Shown: positions 36,144-44,643 of the stretch, piece after piece
Layout of the letters: every line of letters begins with the position of its first letter
Position numbering within the stretch: position 1 is the first letter of the stretch
Assembly (NCBI RefSeq): GCF_003002025.1
Contig: NZ_PVZB01000019.1
Span: 102,817 to 166,816 of the forward strand
Length of the DNA: 64,000 nt
Origin: Paraburkholderia sp. BL25I1N1
GTDB taxonomy: Bacteria; Pseudomonadota; Gammaproteobacteria; Burkholderiales; Burkholderiaceae
Direction: 5' to 3'
The notes under the pieces: model-generated
Database searches by the model: none
Seen by the model: only the letters and a program-made list of their open reading frames with translations
What the model was told of the DNA's origin: nothing
Position numbers and translations under genes: made by a program

Positions 36144-36989
36144 CTACTTTTCCGCGTCCACGAGTCCGCGCACGAACCAGCGTTGCATCGTCAGCACGAC
36201 TGCGAGCGGCGGCAGCATCGCGAGCAGCGTCGCGGTCATCACGAGATGCCATTCGGTCGCCGTGTCACCCGACGCGATCATGCTTTTGATGCCGACCACC
36301 GCCGTGGTCAGCGATTGCTGGCTCGTGATCAGGATCGGCCACAAGTATTGATTCCAGCCGTAAATGAACGTGATCACGAACAGAGCCGCCATGTTCGTTT
36401 TCGACAGCGGCAAGACGACGTCCCAGAAGAACCGCATAGCGCCCGCGCCGTCGATGCGCGCCGCTTCCATCAATTCGTCCGGCAGCGTCATGAAGAACTG
36501 GCGGAACAGGAATGTCGCGGTGGCCGAGGCGATCAGCGGCAACGTCAAACCGCTATACGTATTGCTCAGATGCATCGACGACACGACTTGCACGGTCGGG
36601 AAGATCCGCACTTCCACCGGCAGCATCAGCGTGATGAAGATCAGCCAGAATGCGAGGTTGCGCAACGGAAAACGGAAGAACACGATCGCGTATGCGGAGA
36701 TCATGGAGACCGCGATCTTGCCGATCGAAATCACCAGCGCCATCACGAGGCTGTTGAACAGCATGCGGCCGAACGGCGCCGCCGCGTTGCCGCTGCCTTG
36801 CGACCAGACGGTCACGATGTTTTCGAACAGATGCGTGCTCGGCACCAGCGAGAGCGGCACGCTGAACACTTCGTGCTCGCTCATGGTCGCGGCGCAGAAC
36901 GCGACGTACACCGGAAACACCACCAGCACGACGCCGAGAATCAACACCGCGTGGCAAAAGAGGTCGAAACCACGGCGGTTCTCGATCAT
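36144..36989 (-). CDS. ugpE: sn-Glycerol-3-phosphate ABC transporter permease
   Basis: 281 residues, six membrane helices. The ABC permease EAA loop EAARIDGAGAMRFFWDVVLP lies between helices 4 and 5, where it docks on UgpC. Length equals E. coli UgpE. Its start overlaps the ugpA stop by four bases (ATGA), indicating translational coupling. Confidence 0.94.
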   Translation of the reverse strand: MIENRRGFDLFCHAVLILGVVLVVFPVYVAFCAATMSEHEVFSVPLSLVPSTHLFENIVTVWSQGSGNAAAPFGRMLFNSLVMALVISIGKIAVSMISAYAIVFFRFPLRNLAFWLIFITLMLPVEVRIFPTVQVVSSMHLSNTYSGLTLPLIASATATFLFRQFFMTLPDELMEAARIDGAGAMRFFWDVVLPLSKTNMAALFVITFIYGWNQYLWPILITSQQSLTTAVVGIKSMIASGDTATEWHLVMTATLLAMLPPLAVVLTMQRWFVRGLVDAEK

Positions 36990-37870
36990 GAGTATTGAAC
37001 CCTGCGTTCGATGAAGCGGAATTGCACGACCGTCAACGCAACGACGATCACCATCAGGATCACCGACTGCGCGCCGGAACTGCCGATGTCGAGCCCCTGG
37101 AAGCCTTCGGCGAAGATCTTGTAGATCAGCGTGCGGGTTGCCTGCGCGGGGCCGCCGCCGGTGGCCGCATCGATTACAGGGAAAGTGTCGAAGAAGGCGT
37201 ACGTGATGTTGATCACCAGCAGGAAGAAACTGGTCGGCGACAGGAGCGGCAGTGCGATGCCGAAAAAGCGCCGCACCGGACCGGCGCCGTCGATCGCCGC
37301 TGCTTCGATAAGCGAGCGCGGAATCGCCTGCAAGCCCGCGTAGAAGAACAGAAAGTTATAGCTGACCTGTTTCCAGACGGACGCGAGCACCACAAGGAAC
37401 ATCGCCTGACCCGCGTTCAGCGCGTGATTCCACACGATGCCGTATTTGGCCAGCGCATAGGTGACGAGGCCGATGCTCGGGTTGAACAGGAACGACCACA
37501 ACACCGCTGCGATCGCGGGCGCGACGGCGTACGGCCAGATCAGCAGCGTCTGATAGGTCTTGGCGCCGCGCGTCACGCGATCCGCGCAGACCGCGAGCAG
37601 CAGCGAGATCACGAGTCCCGACACGGTGACCAGCGCGCAGAAGATCAGCGTCGTATAAAACGACGACAGGTAGAGCGGATCGGCGAAGAGCTGCTTGAAA
37701 TTGGCGAGCCCGACAAACTCGCTCGACGTGCCGAACGCATCCTGGCTTTGCGTGGATTGCCAGAGCGCCTCACCGGCCGGCCACAGAAAAAACAGCAACG
37801 TGATCGCCAGTTGCGGCGCGACGAGCAGGTAGGGCAGCAGGCTGGTGCCGAAGCTGGAGCGCTTTTCCAT
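36986..37870 (-). CDS. ugpA: sn-Glycerol-3-phosphate ABC transporter permease
   Basis: 294 residues with six membrane helices and the EAA loop EAAAIDGAGPVRRFFGIALP. It starts at the ATG at 37870, 71 nt after the ugpB stop. Upstream extension of the frame is possible but has no conserved sequence. It forms the heteromeric channel with UgpE. Confidence 0.94.
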   Translation of the reverse strand: MEKRSSFGTSLLPYLLVAPQLAITLLFFLWPAGEALWQSTQSQDAFGTSSEFVGLANFKQLFADPLYLSSFYTTLIFCALVTVSGLVISLLLAVCADRVTRGAKTYQTLLIWPYAVAPAIAAVLWSFLFNPSIGLVTYALAKYGIVWNHALNAGQAMFLVVLASVWKQVSYNFLFFYAGLQAIPRSLIEAAAIDGAGPVRRFFGIALPLLSPTSFFLLVINITYAFFDTFPVIDAATGGGPAQATRTLIYKIFAEGFQGLDIGSSGAQSVILMVIVVALTVVQFRFIERRVQYS

Positions 37871-37941
37871 CGATGATTCCCAAGGTTCTGCTGCAAGCAC
37901 GGGTTTCGGCGCGGGCGCACCGAAACCCCGCCGCCGACCGC

Positions 37942-39267
37942 TTAGTTGCCGGCTTTTTCGAAGCGGCGCAGCAGTTCGTCGCCGCGCGACACAGCGGCGT
38001 CGAGCGCCTGTTGCGGCGTCTTCTTCTGTGCCCAGACCTGCTCGAGTTCTTCGTCGATGACCGTGCGGATCTGCGGCATGTTGCCCAGACGCAAGCCCTT
38101 GGTGTAAGGCAGAGGCGGCTTGTTGAGCATCTGCTTGATGGCGGTGTCGCTGCCCGGATTCTTCTCGTAGAAGCCTTGCTGCTGCGTCAGTTGATACGCC
38201 GCCGTGGTGACCGGCAGATAGCCGGTGTCCTGATGCCACTTGGCCGCAACCGGCGCCGACGACAGATAGGAGAGAAATTTCGCCACGCCCTTATACACGG
38301 CAGGATCCTTGCCCGACAGCACCCACAGGCTCGCTCCGCCGATGATCGCGTTCTGCGGCGCGCCCTTCACGCTCGCGTCGTACGGCATCATGCCGGTGCC
38401 GAAGTTGAACTTCGCGTACTTCTTGATCGTGGCGAGCGACCCCGACGAGTTGGTGATGATCCCGCAGTCGCCGCTATAGAACTTCGATACCGGTTCGTCC
38501 TTGCGGCCGACGTAGGTGAACGTGCCGTCCTTCTGCATGTTCTGCAGGAACTGGATATGCGCGACCTGCAGCGGCTTGTTGAATTCCAGTTGCGCGTCCG
38601 GGCCGTCGAAGCCATTGTTCTTCGACGCGAACGGCGCGCCGTGCCACGCGCTGTAGTTCTCGAGTTGAATCCAGCTTTGCCAGCCCGACGAATAACCGCA
38701 CGCCATGCCCGACGCCTTCAGCTTTTGCGCGTCGGCCTGCAGTTCGGCCCAGGTTTTCGGCGGCTGGTTCGGGTCGAGGCCGGCTTTCTTGAAGGCGTCC
38801 TTGTTGTAGTACAGCACCGGCGTGGAGCTGTTGAACGGCATCGAGATCAGCTCGCCGGTTTTGGCGTCGCTGTAATAGCTGGCGATGGTCGGCACGAAGG
38901 CCTTTTCATCGAGCGGCACGCCGGCTTGCTTGAACACTTCCGAGACGGGGATCACCGCCTTCTTCGCCTGCATCATGGTGGCGGTGCCGACTTCGTAGAC
39001 CTGCAGAATGGCCGGCGCATTGCCGCTGCGATACGCGGCGATGCCGGCGGCGAGCGTCTGATCGTAGGTGCCCTTGAAGACCGGCACGATCTTGTAGTCG
39101 CTTTGCGATGCGTTGAACGCGTTGGCGATGTCGTTCAGCCGTTCGCCCAATGCGGCTTCCATGCCGTGCCAGAACTGAATTTCAGTCGCGGCATGGGCCG
39201 CCTGGCTAAGGCCGGCGCTCAATACGGCGGCAAGGGAAAGCGAACGGATTAGCGGCTTCAAACTCAT
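37942..39267 (-). CDS. ugpB: sn-Glycerol-3-phosphate-binding periplasmic protein
   Basis: 441 residues, the extracellular solute-binding protein of the importer. A Sec signal peptide ends near residue 26 (SQAAHA/AT). The mature N-terminus TEIQFWHGMEAALGERL is characteristic of UgpB. It starts at 39267 with TGGAGAC upstream and is the first gene of ugpBAEC. A divergent glycerophosphodiesterase-like gene starts 300 nt away; Ugp systems are commonly PhoB-regulated, and a weak Pho-box-like sequence lies in between. Confidence 0.94.
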   Translation of the reverse strand: MSLKPLIRSLSLAAVLSAGLSQAAHAATEIQFWHGMEAALGERLNDIANAFNASQSDYKIVPVFKGTYDQTLAAGIAAYRSGNAPAILQVYEVGTATMMQAKKAVIPVSEVFKQAGVPLDEKAFVPTIASYYSDAKTGELISMPFNSSTPVLYYNKDAFKKAGLDPNQPPKTWAELQADAQKLKASGMACGYSSGWQSWIQLENYSAWHGAPFASKNNGFDGPDAQLEFNKPLQVAHIQFLQNMQKDGTFTYVGRKDEPVSKFYSGDCGIITNSSGSLATIKKYAKFNFGTGMMPYDASVKGAPQNAIIGGASLWVLSGKDPAVYKGVAKFLSYLSSAPVAAKWHQDTGYLPVTTAAYQLTQQQGFYEKNPGSDTAIKQMLNKPPLPYTKGLRLGNMPQIRTVIDEELEQVWAQKKTPQQALDAAVSRGDELLRRFEKAGN

Positions 39268-39566
39268 CGATTTGTCTCCAGTCGGAACGGGCGCGAACGC
39301 GAATCGCGCGATTCTATTTGTGTTCGATGACAGTCCGGCGACGGTTGCCGGGCGGCGTGCGCCATTTTTTGACGGGTGTCGAATGCCGCAATTTAACATC
39401 GGTGTCATAAAACGGAAACAGCCGCCGTCTGAAGGCGAAGTTTGCGCGAAGGCAAAGCCGGAGGTGCCGGCTGGACGCGGCCGTTTGCGAGAGGGCATGA
39501 TGGACGCGGGTTTGAGTCGCGCGTGGCGATTCGTGTGCGTTACATCACGGTGTCCATTAATCAGGA
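39268..39566. promoter_or_regulatory. Divergent ugpB / GDPD-like promoter region
   Basis: A minus-strand TAGAAT (39315-39310) could be the ugpB -10. Just upstream, CTGTCAT (39332-39326, minus) preceded 11 nt earlier by CCGTCGC resembles two half-sites of a Pho box. On the plus strand TTGACG (39369-39374), a 17-nt spacer and TTTAAC form a weak promoter. These are eye matches only. Confidence 0.3.
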
Positions 39567-40550
39567 TTGCAGATGCTGGGTTCCTCAGTGCGGTCGGCGA
39601 CAGGTGGCTGGATGATGGCCCTCGCTTTGGCGGGGTGTGCGTTCACGCCGGTGACTAACAACGATGCCGTCGAGCAGGTGAACTCCTTGCCGGCGATCAT
39701 CGCGCATCGCGGCGGCACGGGCGACGCGCCAGAGAACACACTCGAAGCTATCCGCCTGTCGGTCGAGCATCACGCCGACGCCATGTGGCTCACCGTGCAG
39801 TTGAGCAAGGACGGCGTGCCGGTTTTGTATCGGCCGGCGGACCTGGCGGCATTGACCGACGCGAAAGGTCCAGTGGCCGCCTACACCGCGGCCGAACTCG
39901 CTCGCGTCAATGCCGGTTGGAGCTTTCGGCGCAGCGAGGCCTATCCGTACCGCGATCATCCTGTGGGAATTCCGACGTTGCGCGAGGCGCTGCATGCCAT
40001 GCCTGCGACCATGCCGGTCGTCCTCGATATGAAAGCGCTGCCCGCCGGGCCGCAGACGCAAGCCGTCGTGCGTGTGCTCGATGAAGAAAACGCGTGGCAG
40101 CGTGTGTCGATCTATTCGACCGAAGCGGATTATCAACGGAGCTTTGCCGCGTATCCGCAAGCGAAGCTGTTCGAATCGCGCGATGCGACGCGTGGGCGGC
40201 TTGTGCGGGTCTTGCTGAATCAGGGCTGCGTGGACGCGCCGGCCGAACACGCCATGACCGCGTTCGAGTTGCATCGCGCGCTGACGGTGGTGGAGAAGTT
40301 CACCCTGGGGGAGGGGCGCTCGGACGTGCGGGCTACGCTGTGGACGCCTGCAACTGTCGCTTGTTTCCGGCAGAAGCCGGACGTGCGGATCGTCGCGATT
40401 GCGGTGAACGAGGCGGACGATTACCGTATGGCGGCGTGCCTCGGCATCGATGCGGTGCTCGCGGATTCACCGGAGAAAATGGCGGCCCTTAGGGAGGGTA
40501 TTGCGTTGCCGTTGCGTTGTGCGCGTTCCAAGGCAAGTAGTGAGCGATAA
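39567..40550 (+). CDS. Glycerophosphodiester phosphodiesterase-like lipoprotein, active site degenerate
   Basis: 327 residues. The signal peptide ends in the lipobox LAGC (Cys24), predicting a lipoprotein. The TIM-barrel start IIAHRGGTGDAPENT keeps the first His and Arg (47-48) and Glu56. However, the metal-binding E-L-D-V of true GDPDs reads W-L-T-V (Trp74, Thr76), and the second catalytic His (HDD) reads Arg89-Pro. It may be inactive, or bind ligands without hydrolysis. Its position divergent from the Ugp importer, which takes up the products and substrates of GDPDs, suggests a linked role. Confidence 0.8.
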   Translation: MQMLGSSVRSATGGWMMALALAGCAFTPVTNNDAVEQVNSLPAIIAHRGGTGDAPENTLEAIRLSVEHHADAMWLTVQLSKDGVPVLYRPADLAALTDAKGPVAAYTAAELARVNAGWSFRRSEAYPYRDHPVGIPTLREALHAMPATMPVVLDMKALPAGPQTQAVVRVLDEENAWQRVSIYSTEADYQRSFAAYPQAKLFESRDATRGRLVRVLLNQGCVDAPAEHAMTAFELHRALTVVEKFTLGEGRSDVRATLWTPATVACFRQKPDVRIVAIAVNEADDYRMAACLGIDAVLADSPEKMAALREGIALPLRCARSKASSER

Positions 40551-40576
40551 AAAAGCCCGCTTCGATGAACGGGCTC
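40551..40576 (-). terminator. Intrinsic terminator of ychF
   Basis: Minus strand AGCCCG (40575-40570) pairs with CGGGCT (40559-40554), with further pairs in the loop, and runs into T5. Confidence 0.8.
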
Positions 40577-40651
40577 TCTTGAAGTCACTTGCTGCGGGTG
40601 GCGGCGCTCAGGTTTGCACCCGTCGCAGCACGCCGAAGCTGAAGGCGAAGG

Positions 40652-41746
40652 TTAGACGTTAAACAGGAAGTTCATCACGTCGCCATCATGCACGACGTAT
40701 TCCTTGCCTTCCGCGCGCATCTTGCCCGCTTCCTTCGCGCCTTGCTCACCCTTATAGGTGATGTAGTCGTTGTACGCGATAGTCTGCGCGCGAATGAAGC
40801 CGCGTTCGAAGTCCGTGTGAATCGCGCCCGCAGCCTGCGGCGCGGTATCGCCGATATGGATCGTCCATGCGCGCACTTCCTTCACGCCGGCCGTGAAGTA
40901 GGTTTGCAGACCCAGCAACTTGAAGCCGGCGCGGATCACGCGGTTCAGGCCCGGCTCTTCCATGCCCATGTCGGCGAGGAACACTTCCATGTCGGCTTCG
41001 TCGAGGTCGGCGATTTCCGCTTCGATCGCGGCGCACACGGCCACGACCGGTGCATTTTCCGCCGCCGCGTGCTTCGCGACTGCGTCCAGATGCGGATTGT
41101 TCTCGAAGCCGTCTTCCTTCACGTTGGCCACGTACATGGTCGGCTTGGCGGTGATCAGGCAGAACGGCTTGAGCGTGGCCTTTTCTTCGTCGGACAAGTC
41201 GAGCGCCCGGACCGGCTTGGCCTGGTCGAGCTGCGCGCGCACCTTCTCCAGCACGGCCGCGTTCTTGATGGCTTCCTTGTCGTTACCCGACTTGGCCGCC
41301 TTCGAATAGCGCGCCAGCGCCTTTTCGACGGTCGCGAGGTCGGCCAGCGCCAGTTCGGTGTTGATCACTTCGATATCCGACAGCGGATCGATCTTGTTCG
41401 CGACGTGAATCACGTTCTCGTCTTCGAAGCAGCGCACCACGTGCGTAATCGCATCGGTTTCGCGGATATTGGCGAGAAACTGGTTGCCCAGACCTTCGCC
41501 CTTGCTCGCGCCGGCCACCAGACCGGCGATGTCGACGAATTCCACCACGGCCGGCAGGATGCGCTCCGGCTTGACGATTTCAGCGAGCGCCTTCAGCCGC
41601 GCGTCCGGCACCTCGACGATGCCGACGTTCGGCTCGATCGTGCAGAACGGATAGTTTTCCGCGGCGATGCCCGCCTTGGTCAGCGCGTTGAACAGGGTGG
41701 ACTTGCCGACGTTAGGCAGGCCGACGATGCCGCATTTGAGGCTCAT
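40652..41746 (-). CDS. ychF: YchF/OLA1-family redox-regulated ATPase
   Basis: 364 residues, the same as E. coli YchF. The G1 motif GLPNVGKST is intact, while the G4 motif differs from NKxD GTPases, in keeping with ATP preference. A helical coiled-coil insertion and a C-terminal TGS domain (GDTAPQAAGAIHTDFERGFIRAQ) follow. It binds the ribosome and is implicated in oxidative-stress and translation-fidelity control. Single gene with its own terminator. Confidence 0.97.
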   Translation of the reverse strand: MSLKCGIVGLPNVGKSTLFNALTKAGIAAENYPFCTIEPNVGIVEVPDARLKALAEIVKPERILPAVVEFVDIAGLVAGASKGEGLGNQFLANIRETDAITHVVRCFEDENVIHVANKIDPLSDIEVINTELALADLATVEKALARYSKAAKSGNDKEAIKNAAVLEKVRAQLDQAKPVRALDLSDEEKATLKPFCLITAKPTMYVANVKEDGFENNPHLDAVAKHAAAENAPVVAVCAAIEAEIADLDEADMEVFLADMGMEEPGLNRVIRAGFKLLGLQTYFTAGVKEVRAWTIHIGDTAPQAAGAIHTDFERGFIRAQTIAYNDYITYKGEQGAKEAGKMRAEGKEYVVHDGDVMNFLFNV

Positions 41747-42062
41747 GGAAATCCTTCAGTGAATCAGTAAGTTGCGTGATGCGCTCGACGCTGTGTGCAG
41801 GATTCGAGAAGCCTTCGCGGGTGGCGTGGCGGACCAGTGCAGCGGAGCGGGACAAGACACCGGATCGGGGCGTTGCTCGACGACCGGGTGCGAGTTTTCA
41901 CGGAAAGCGCAATTGTAACCCGTTCGGATCGGCACACCGACGCGGCTGCGGGAAAGCGGTGCTCGCCGCTCGGTCCGCCGTTGCAAGGTTAAGGTAAGGT
42001 TTTCTCGGACGCACTGTAGAATCGCCAGTTCAGGGCCGCTAGAGCCCGAATCCGAGGAAAAA
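41747..42062. other. Intergenic region, 316 nt, between divergent genes
   Basis: It holds the upstream regions of ychF and the small exported protein. Three tandem AAGGT units occur near 41986-41999, and TAGAAT at 42018-42023 may be the -10 for the rightward gene. No coding frame was accepted. Confidence 0.4.
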
Positions 42063-42428
42063 ATGAGAACAATACGGTGGGTCTTCACGGGTGTGGCTGT
42101 CGTCGCGGTGGGCAGCGCGGTTGCGTCATGGGTGTCGCCGAACTTCGACGACGCCCAGGCGAACTCCGACCGGCAAACGGTCAACTGTCTCTCAAGCCAC
42201 TTAACGCTCGACGATAAAAAACAGATCGCGCAGTTCGCCGATGCCAACGACTTCGATTCACTCTGGCGCGTGTACGACCGCATCTTCCCGGACTGCGCCG
42301 TGCGCGGCGATCAGCGGGAGCGCAAGGGCGACCTCGAGGCGAGCGCGTGGCGCCTGCTGTCTTCCGACCGCGCATTCACGCGGCTGCGCGAAGCCAACGC
42401 GGCATTGGCGGCGGCCGGTCACCAGTGA
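42063..42428 (+). CDS. Small exported hypothetical protein
   Basis: 121 residues. Residues 7-24 form a hydrophobic signal peptide or anchor; the mature part is charged and helical, with two cysteines (VNCLSSH and FPDCAV) that could form a disulfide. I do not recognise a family. The GAGGAAAAA before the ATG is a good Shine-Dalgarno. It is 90 nt upstream of the UbiH-like gene; a TATAAT just before that gene suggests they are separate transcripts. Confidence 0.7.
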   Translation: MRTIRWVFTGVAVVAVGSAVASWVSPNFDDAQANSDRQTVNCLSSHLTLDDKKQIAQFADANDFDSLWRVYDRIFPDCAVRGDQRERKGDLEASAWRLLSSDRAFTRLREANAALAAAGHQ

Positions 42429-42506
42429 GCCGCGGCGCGGTTGTTCGGGCGCAAAGGCGTGCGCGAAAGCCGTCTGCATCGATCCGTCCCCGGCAACCCC
42501 CGCGGC

Positions 42507-42521
42507 TATAATGCGCGGATG
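42507..42521 (+). promoter_or_regulatory. Consensus -10 placed for a leaderless start
   Basis: TATAAT at 42507-42512 is followed six bases later by the ATG of the UbiH-like gene (42519), so a normal start site would fall on the A of the ATG. No good -35 is visible. Confidence 0.4.
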
Positions 42522-43691
42522 AACGCACACCACCAGACCTTTGATGCCGCCGTGATCGGCGGCGGGCTCGTCGGCAAGACCGCGGCGCTGGCGCTGACGC
42601 AAGGCGGACTGCGCGTGGCGCTGCTCGCGCAACCGTGCGCGGCGCTGCCCGCCGGCGCAGCCTTCGACTCGCGGGTCTACGCGCTGTCGTCGAGTTCCCA
42701 GGCTTTGCTGGAGCGGTTGCGGGTGTGGCAGGCGCTCGATCTGGCGCGGCTTGGCCCGGTGTACGACATGCGCGTTTACGGCGACGCGCACGCCGAACTG
42801 CATTTCTCCGCGTTCCAGGCTTCGGTGCCGCAACTGGCGTGGATCGTCGAATCGTCGGTGATCGAACGTGCGCTGGATGCGGCGCTGCGCTTCCAGCCGA
42901 GTCTCACCTGGATCGACACGCGCGCTCAGGCGCTCGACTTCACCGCGGACAGCGCCAGCGTCGGCCTCGCCAACGGCAATGTGCTCGACGCCGATCTGGT
43001 GGTCGGCGCGGACGGCGCACATTCGTGGGTGCGCGCGCAAATCGGCTCGAAAATGGACCGGCGCGACTACAAGCAAACCGGCGTGGTCGCCAATTTCAAG
43101 GCGGAAAAACCGCACAGCGAAACCGCGTATCAATGGTTCAAGGACGGCGAGATCATCGCGCTGCTGCCCATGCCGGACGGTCACGTCTCGCTGGTCTGGT
43201 CGGCGCGTACGGAGCACGCCCAGCAGCTGGTCGCGCTCGATCCGGCGCAACTCGCCGCTGAAGTGGAACGCGTGACCGGCGGCCAGTTCGGCGCGCTCGA
43301 TTGCGTGACGCCGGCGCAAGGCTTCCCGCTCGCGCTGCAAACGGTCGACCGGCTGGTGGCGCCGCGCGTCGCGCTGGTCGGCGATGCCGCGCATCTGATT
43401 CATCCGCTGGCCGGGCAGGGCATGAACCTCGGCTTGCGCGACGTCGCTGCGCTCGCCGATACCGTCGCCGGCAAGGAGTCGTTCCGCGATCTCGGCGACA
43501 TGGTGCTGCTGCGCCGCTACGAACGCTCGCGCCGCGAGGACATCCGCGCGCTAATGATCGCCACCGACGGCCTGCAAAAACTCTTCTCCGTCCCCGGTCC
43601 GTTTGCCAAGGTGTTGCGTAACACCGGCATGGCGTTTGTCGGCGCGCAGCCGTTCATCAAACGCTGGCTGGTATCGGCTGCGCTGGGTTGA
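42519..43691 (+). CDS. UbiH/UbiF/Coq6-family FAD monooxygenase
   Basis: 390 residues. N-terminal dinucleotide motif AAVIGGGLVGKTAALAL, the DG motif (VVGADGAHSWVR) and the C-terminal GDAAHLIHPLAGQGMNLGLRD are all present, defining the ubiquinone hydroxylase group (UbiH, UbiF, UbiI, VisC). Which ring position it hydroxylates cannot be told. No Shine-Dalgarno is visible before the ATG. dsbC follows after 132 nt. Confidence 0.9.
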   Translation: MNAHHQTFDAAVIGGGLVGKTAALALTQGGLRVALLAQPCAALPAGAAFDSRVYALSSSSQALLERLRVWQALDLARLGPVYDMRVYGDAHAELHFSAFQASVPQLAWIVESSVIERALDAALRFQPSLTWIDTRAQALDFTADSASVGLANGNVLDADLVVGADGAHSWVRAQIGSKMDRRDYKQTGVVANFKAEKPHSETAYQWFKDGEIIALLPMPDGHVSLVWSARTEHAQQLVALDPAQLAAEVERVTGGQFGALDCVTPAQGFPLALQTVDRLVAPRVALVGDAAHLIHPLAGQGMNLGLRDVAALADTVAGKESFRDLGDMVLLRRYERSRREDIRALMIATDGLQKLFSVPGPFAKVLRNTGMAFVGAQPFIKRWLVSAALG

Positions 43692-43823
43692 AGCATCCGG
43701 CCGGGCATGCCGCGGCCGGCGAGACAGGTATCATGAACGGGTGGACGCCGTTCCGGTCAGACCGGGAGCGTCAGGAAACGAGCACTGCCCGCGCATTGCG
43801 CGCGATTGAACCAGGAATTCAGC

Positions 43824-44549
43824 ATGAAAAAAACTTTCCGCATGGCAGCCGCCGTGCTCGCCATCGCTGCCGTCACCATCGGCTGCTCCGCTCAGGCCGA
43901 CCAGACCACGGACAAGCTCAAAGCCACGCTGCAAACGCGTCTCGCCGACGTGTCAATCAAGAGCGTGACGAAGTCGCCGATTGCCGGTCTGTACGAAGTG
44001 AACCTCGGCACGCAGATCGTCTATAGCGACGCGAACGGCGATTACCTGCTGCTCGGCGATATGGTCGACGCCAAGACCCGCAAGAATCTGACCGAAGCGC
44101 GCCTCGCCGAAACCAACCGCATCGACTTCGCGAGCTTGCCGTTCGGCAACGCGGTGAAGGTCGTGAAGGGCAACGGCTCGCGCAAGATCGCCGTGTTCTC
44201 CGATCCGAATTGTCCGTACTGCAAGCAGCTCGAAACGTCGCTCAAGTCGATCGACAATGTGACGGTCTACACTTTCCTGTACCCGGTGTTGTCGCCAGAT
44301 TCGACGGCGAAGTCGAAGTCGATCTGGTGCTCGACGGATCGCGCGAAAGCCTGGGAGTCGTGGATGCAGGATCACCAGGCGCCCACCGCCGCCGGCACCT
44401 GCGACACCGCCGCGATCGACAAGAACCTGGCGCTCGGCCACGCCATGAATGTCGACGGCACGCCCACGGTGTTCCTCGCCGACGGCCGCCGTCTGCCGGG
44501 CGCCGTGCCGGCAGACCGGCTGGATAAAGAAATGTCCGCGGTGCACTGA
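43824..44549 (+). CDS. dsbC: Thiol:disulfide interchange protein DsbC
   Basis: Periplasmic disulfide isomerase, 241 residues. A Sec signal peptide ends at about residue 26 (AQA/DQ); the upstream TIGC also resembles a lipobox. The N-terminal dimerisation domain (about 30-90) is followed by a thioredoxin fold with active site CPYC (130-133) and cis-Pro in VDGTPTVFL. A second Cys pair (WCSTDR...GTC) matches the family's structural disulfide. A perfect terminator hairpin follows. Confidence 0.93.
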   Translation: MKKTFRMAAAVLAIAAVTIGCSAQADQTTDKLKATLQTRLADVSIKSVTKSPIAGLYEVNLGTQIVYSDANGDYLLLGDMVDAKTRKNLTEARLAETNRIDFASLPFGNAVKVVKGNGSRKIAVFSDPNCPYCKQLETSLKSIDNVTVYTFLYPVLSPDSTAKSKSIWCSTDRAKAWESWMQDHQAPTAAGTCDTAAIDKNLALGHAMNVDGTPTVFLADGRRLPGAVPADRLDKEMSAVH

Positions 44550-44569
44550 GCACGCGTAAAACATCAAGC

Positions 44570-44596
44570 AAAGGAGGCGCGTCGTGCGCCTCCTTT
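44570..44596. terminator. Perfect 11-bp hairpin after dsbC
   Basis: AAAGGAGGCGC, loop GTCGT, GCGCCTCCTTT. The arm ends in TTT. It lies between dsbC and the M61 peptidase gene. Confidence 0.7.
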
Positions 44597-44643
44597 CACA
44601 TCAAGCCCGAACATCCCCGCCTGAGCTCTCCTAATTGCCGCCG

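Noticed and set aside
34905..36998. A 697-codon open frame antisense to ugpC and ugpE
   Set aside because: Same high-GC artefact; low-complexity Arg/His-rich sequence against well-conserved ABC transporter genes.
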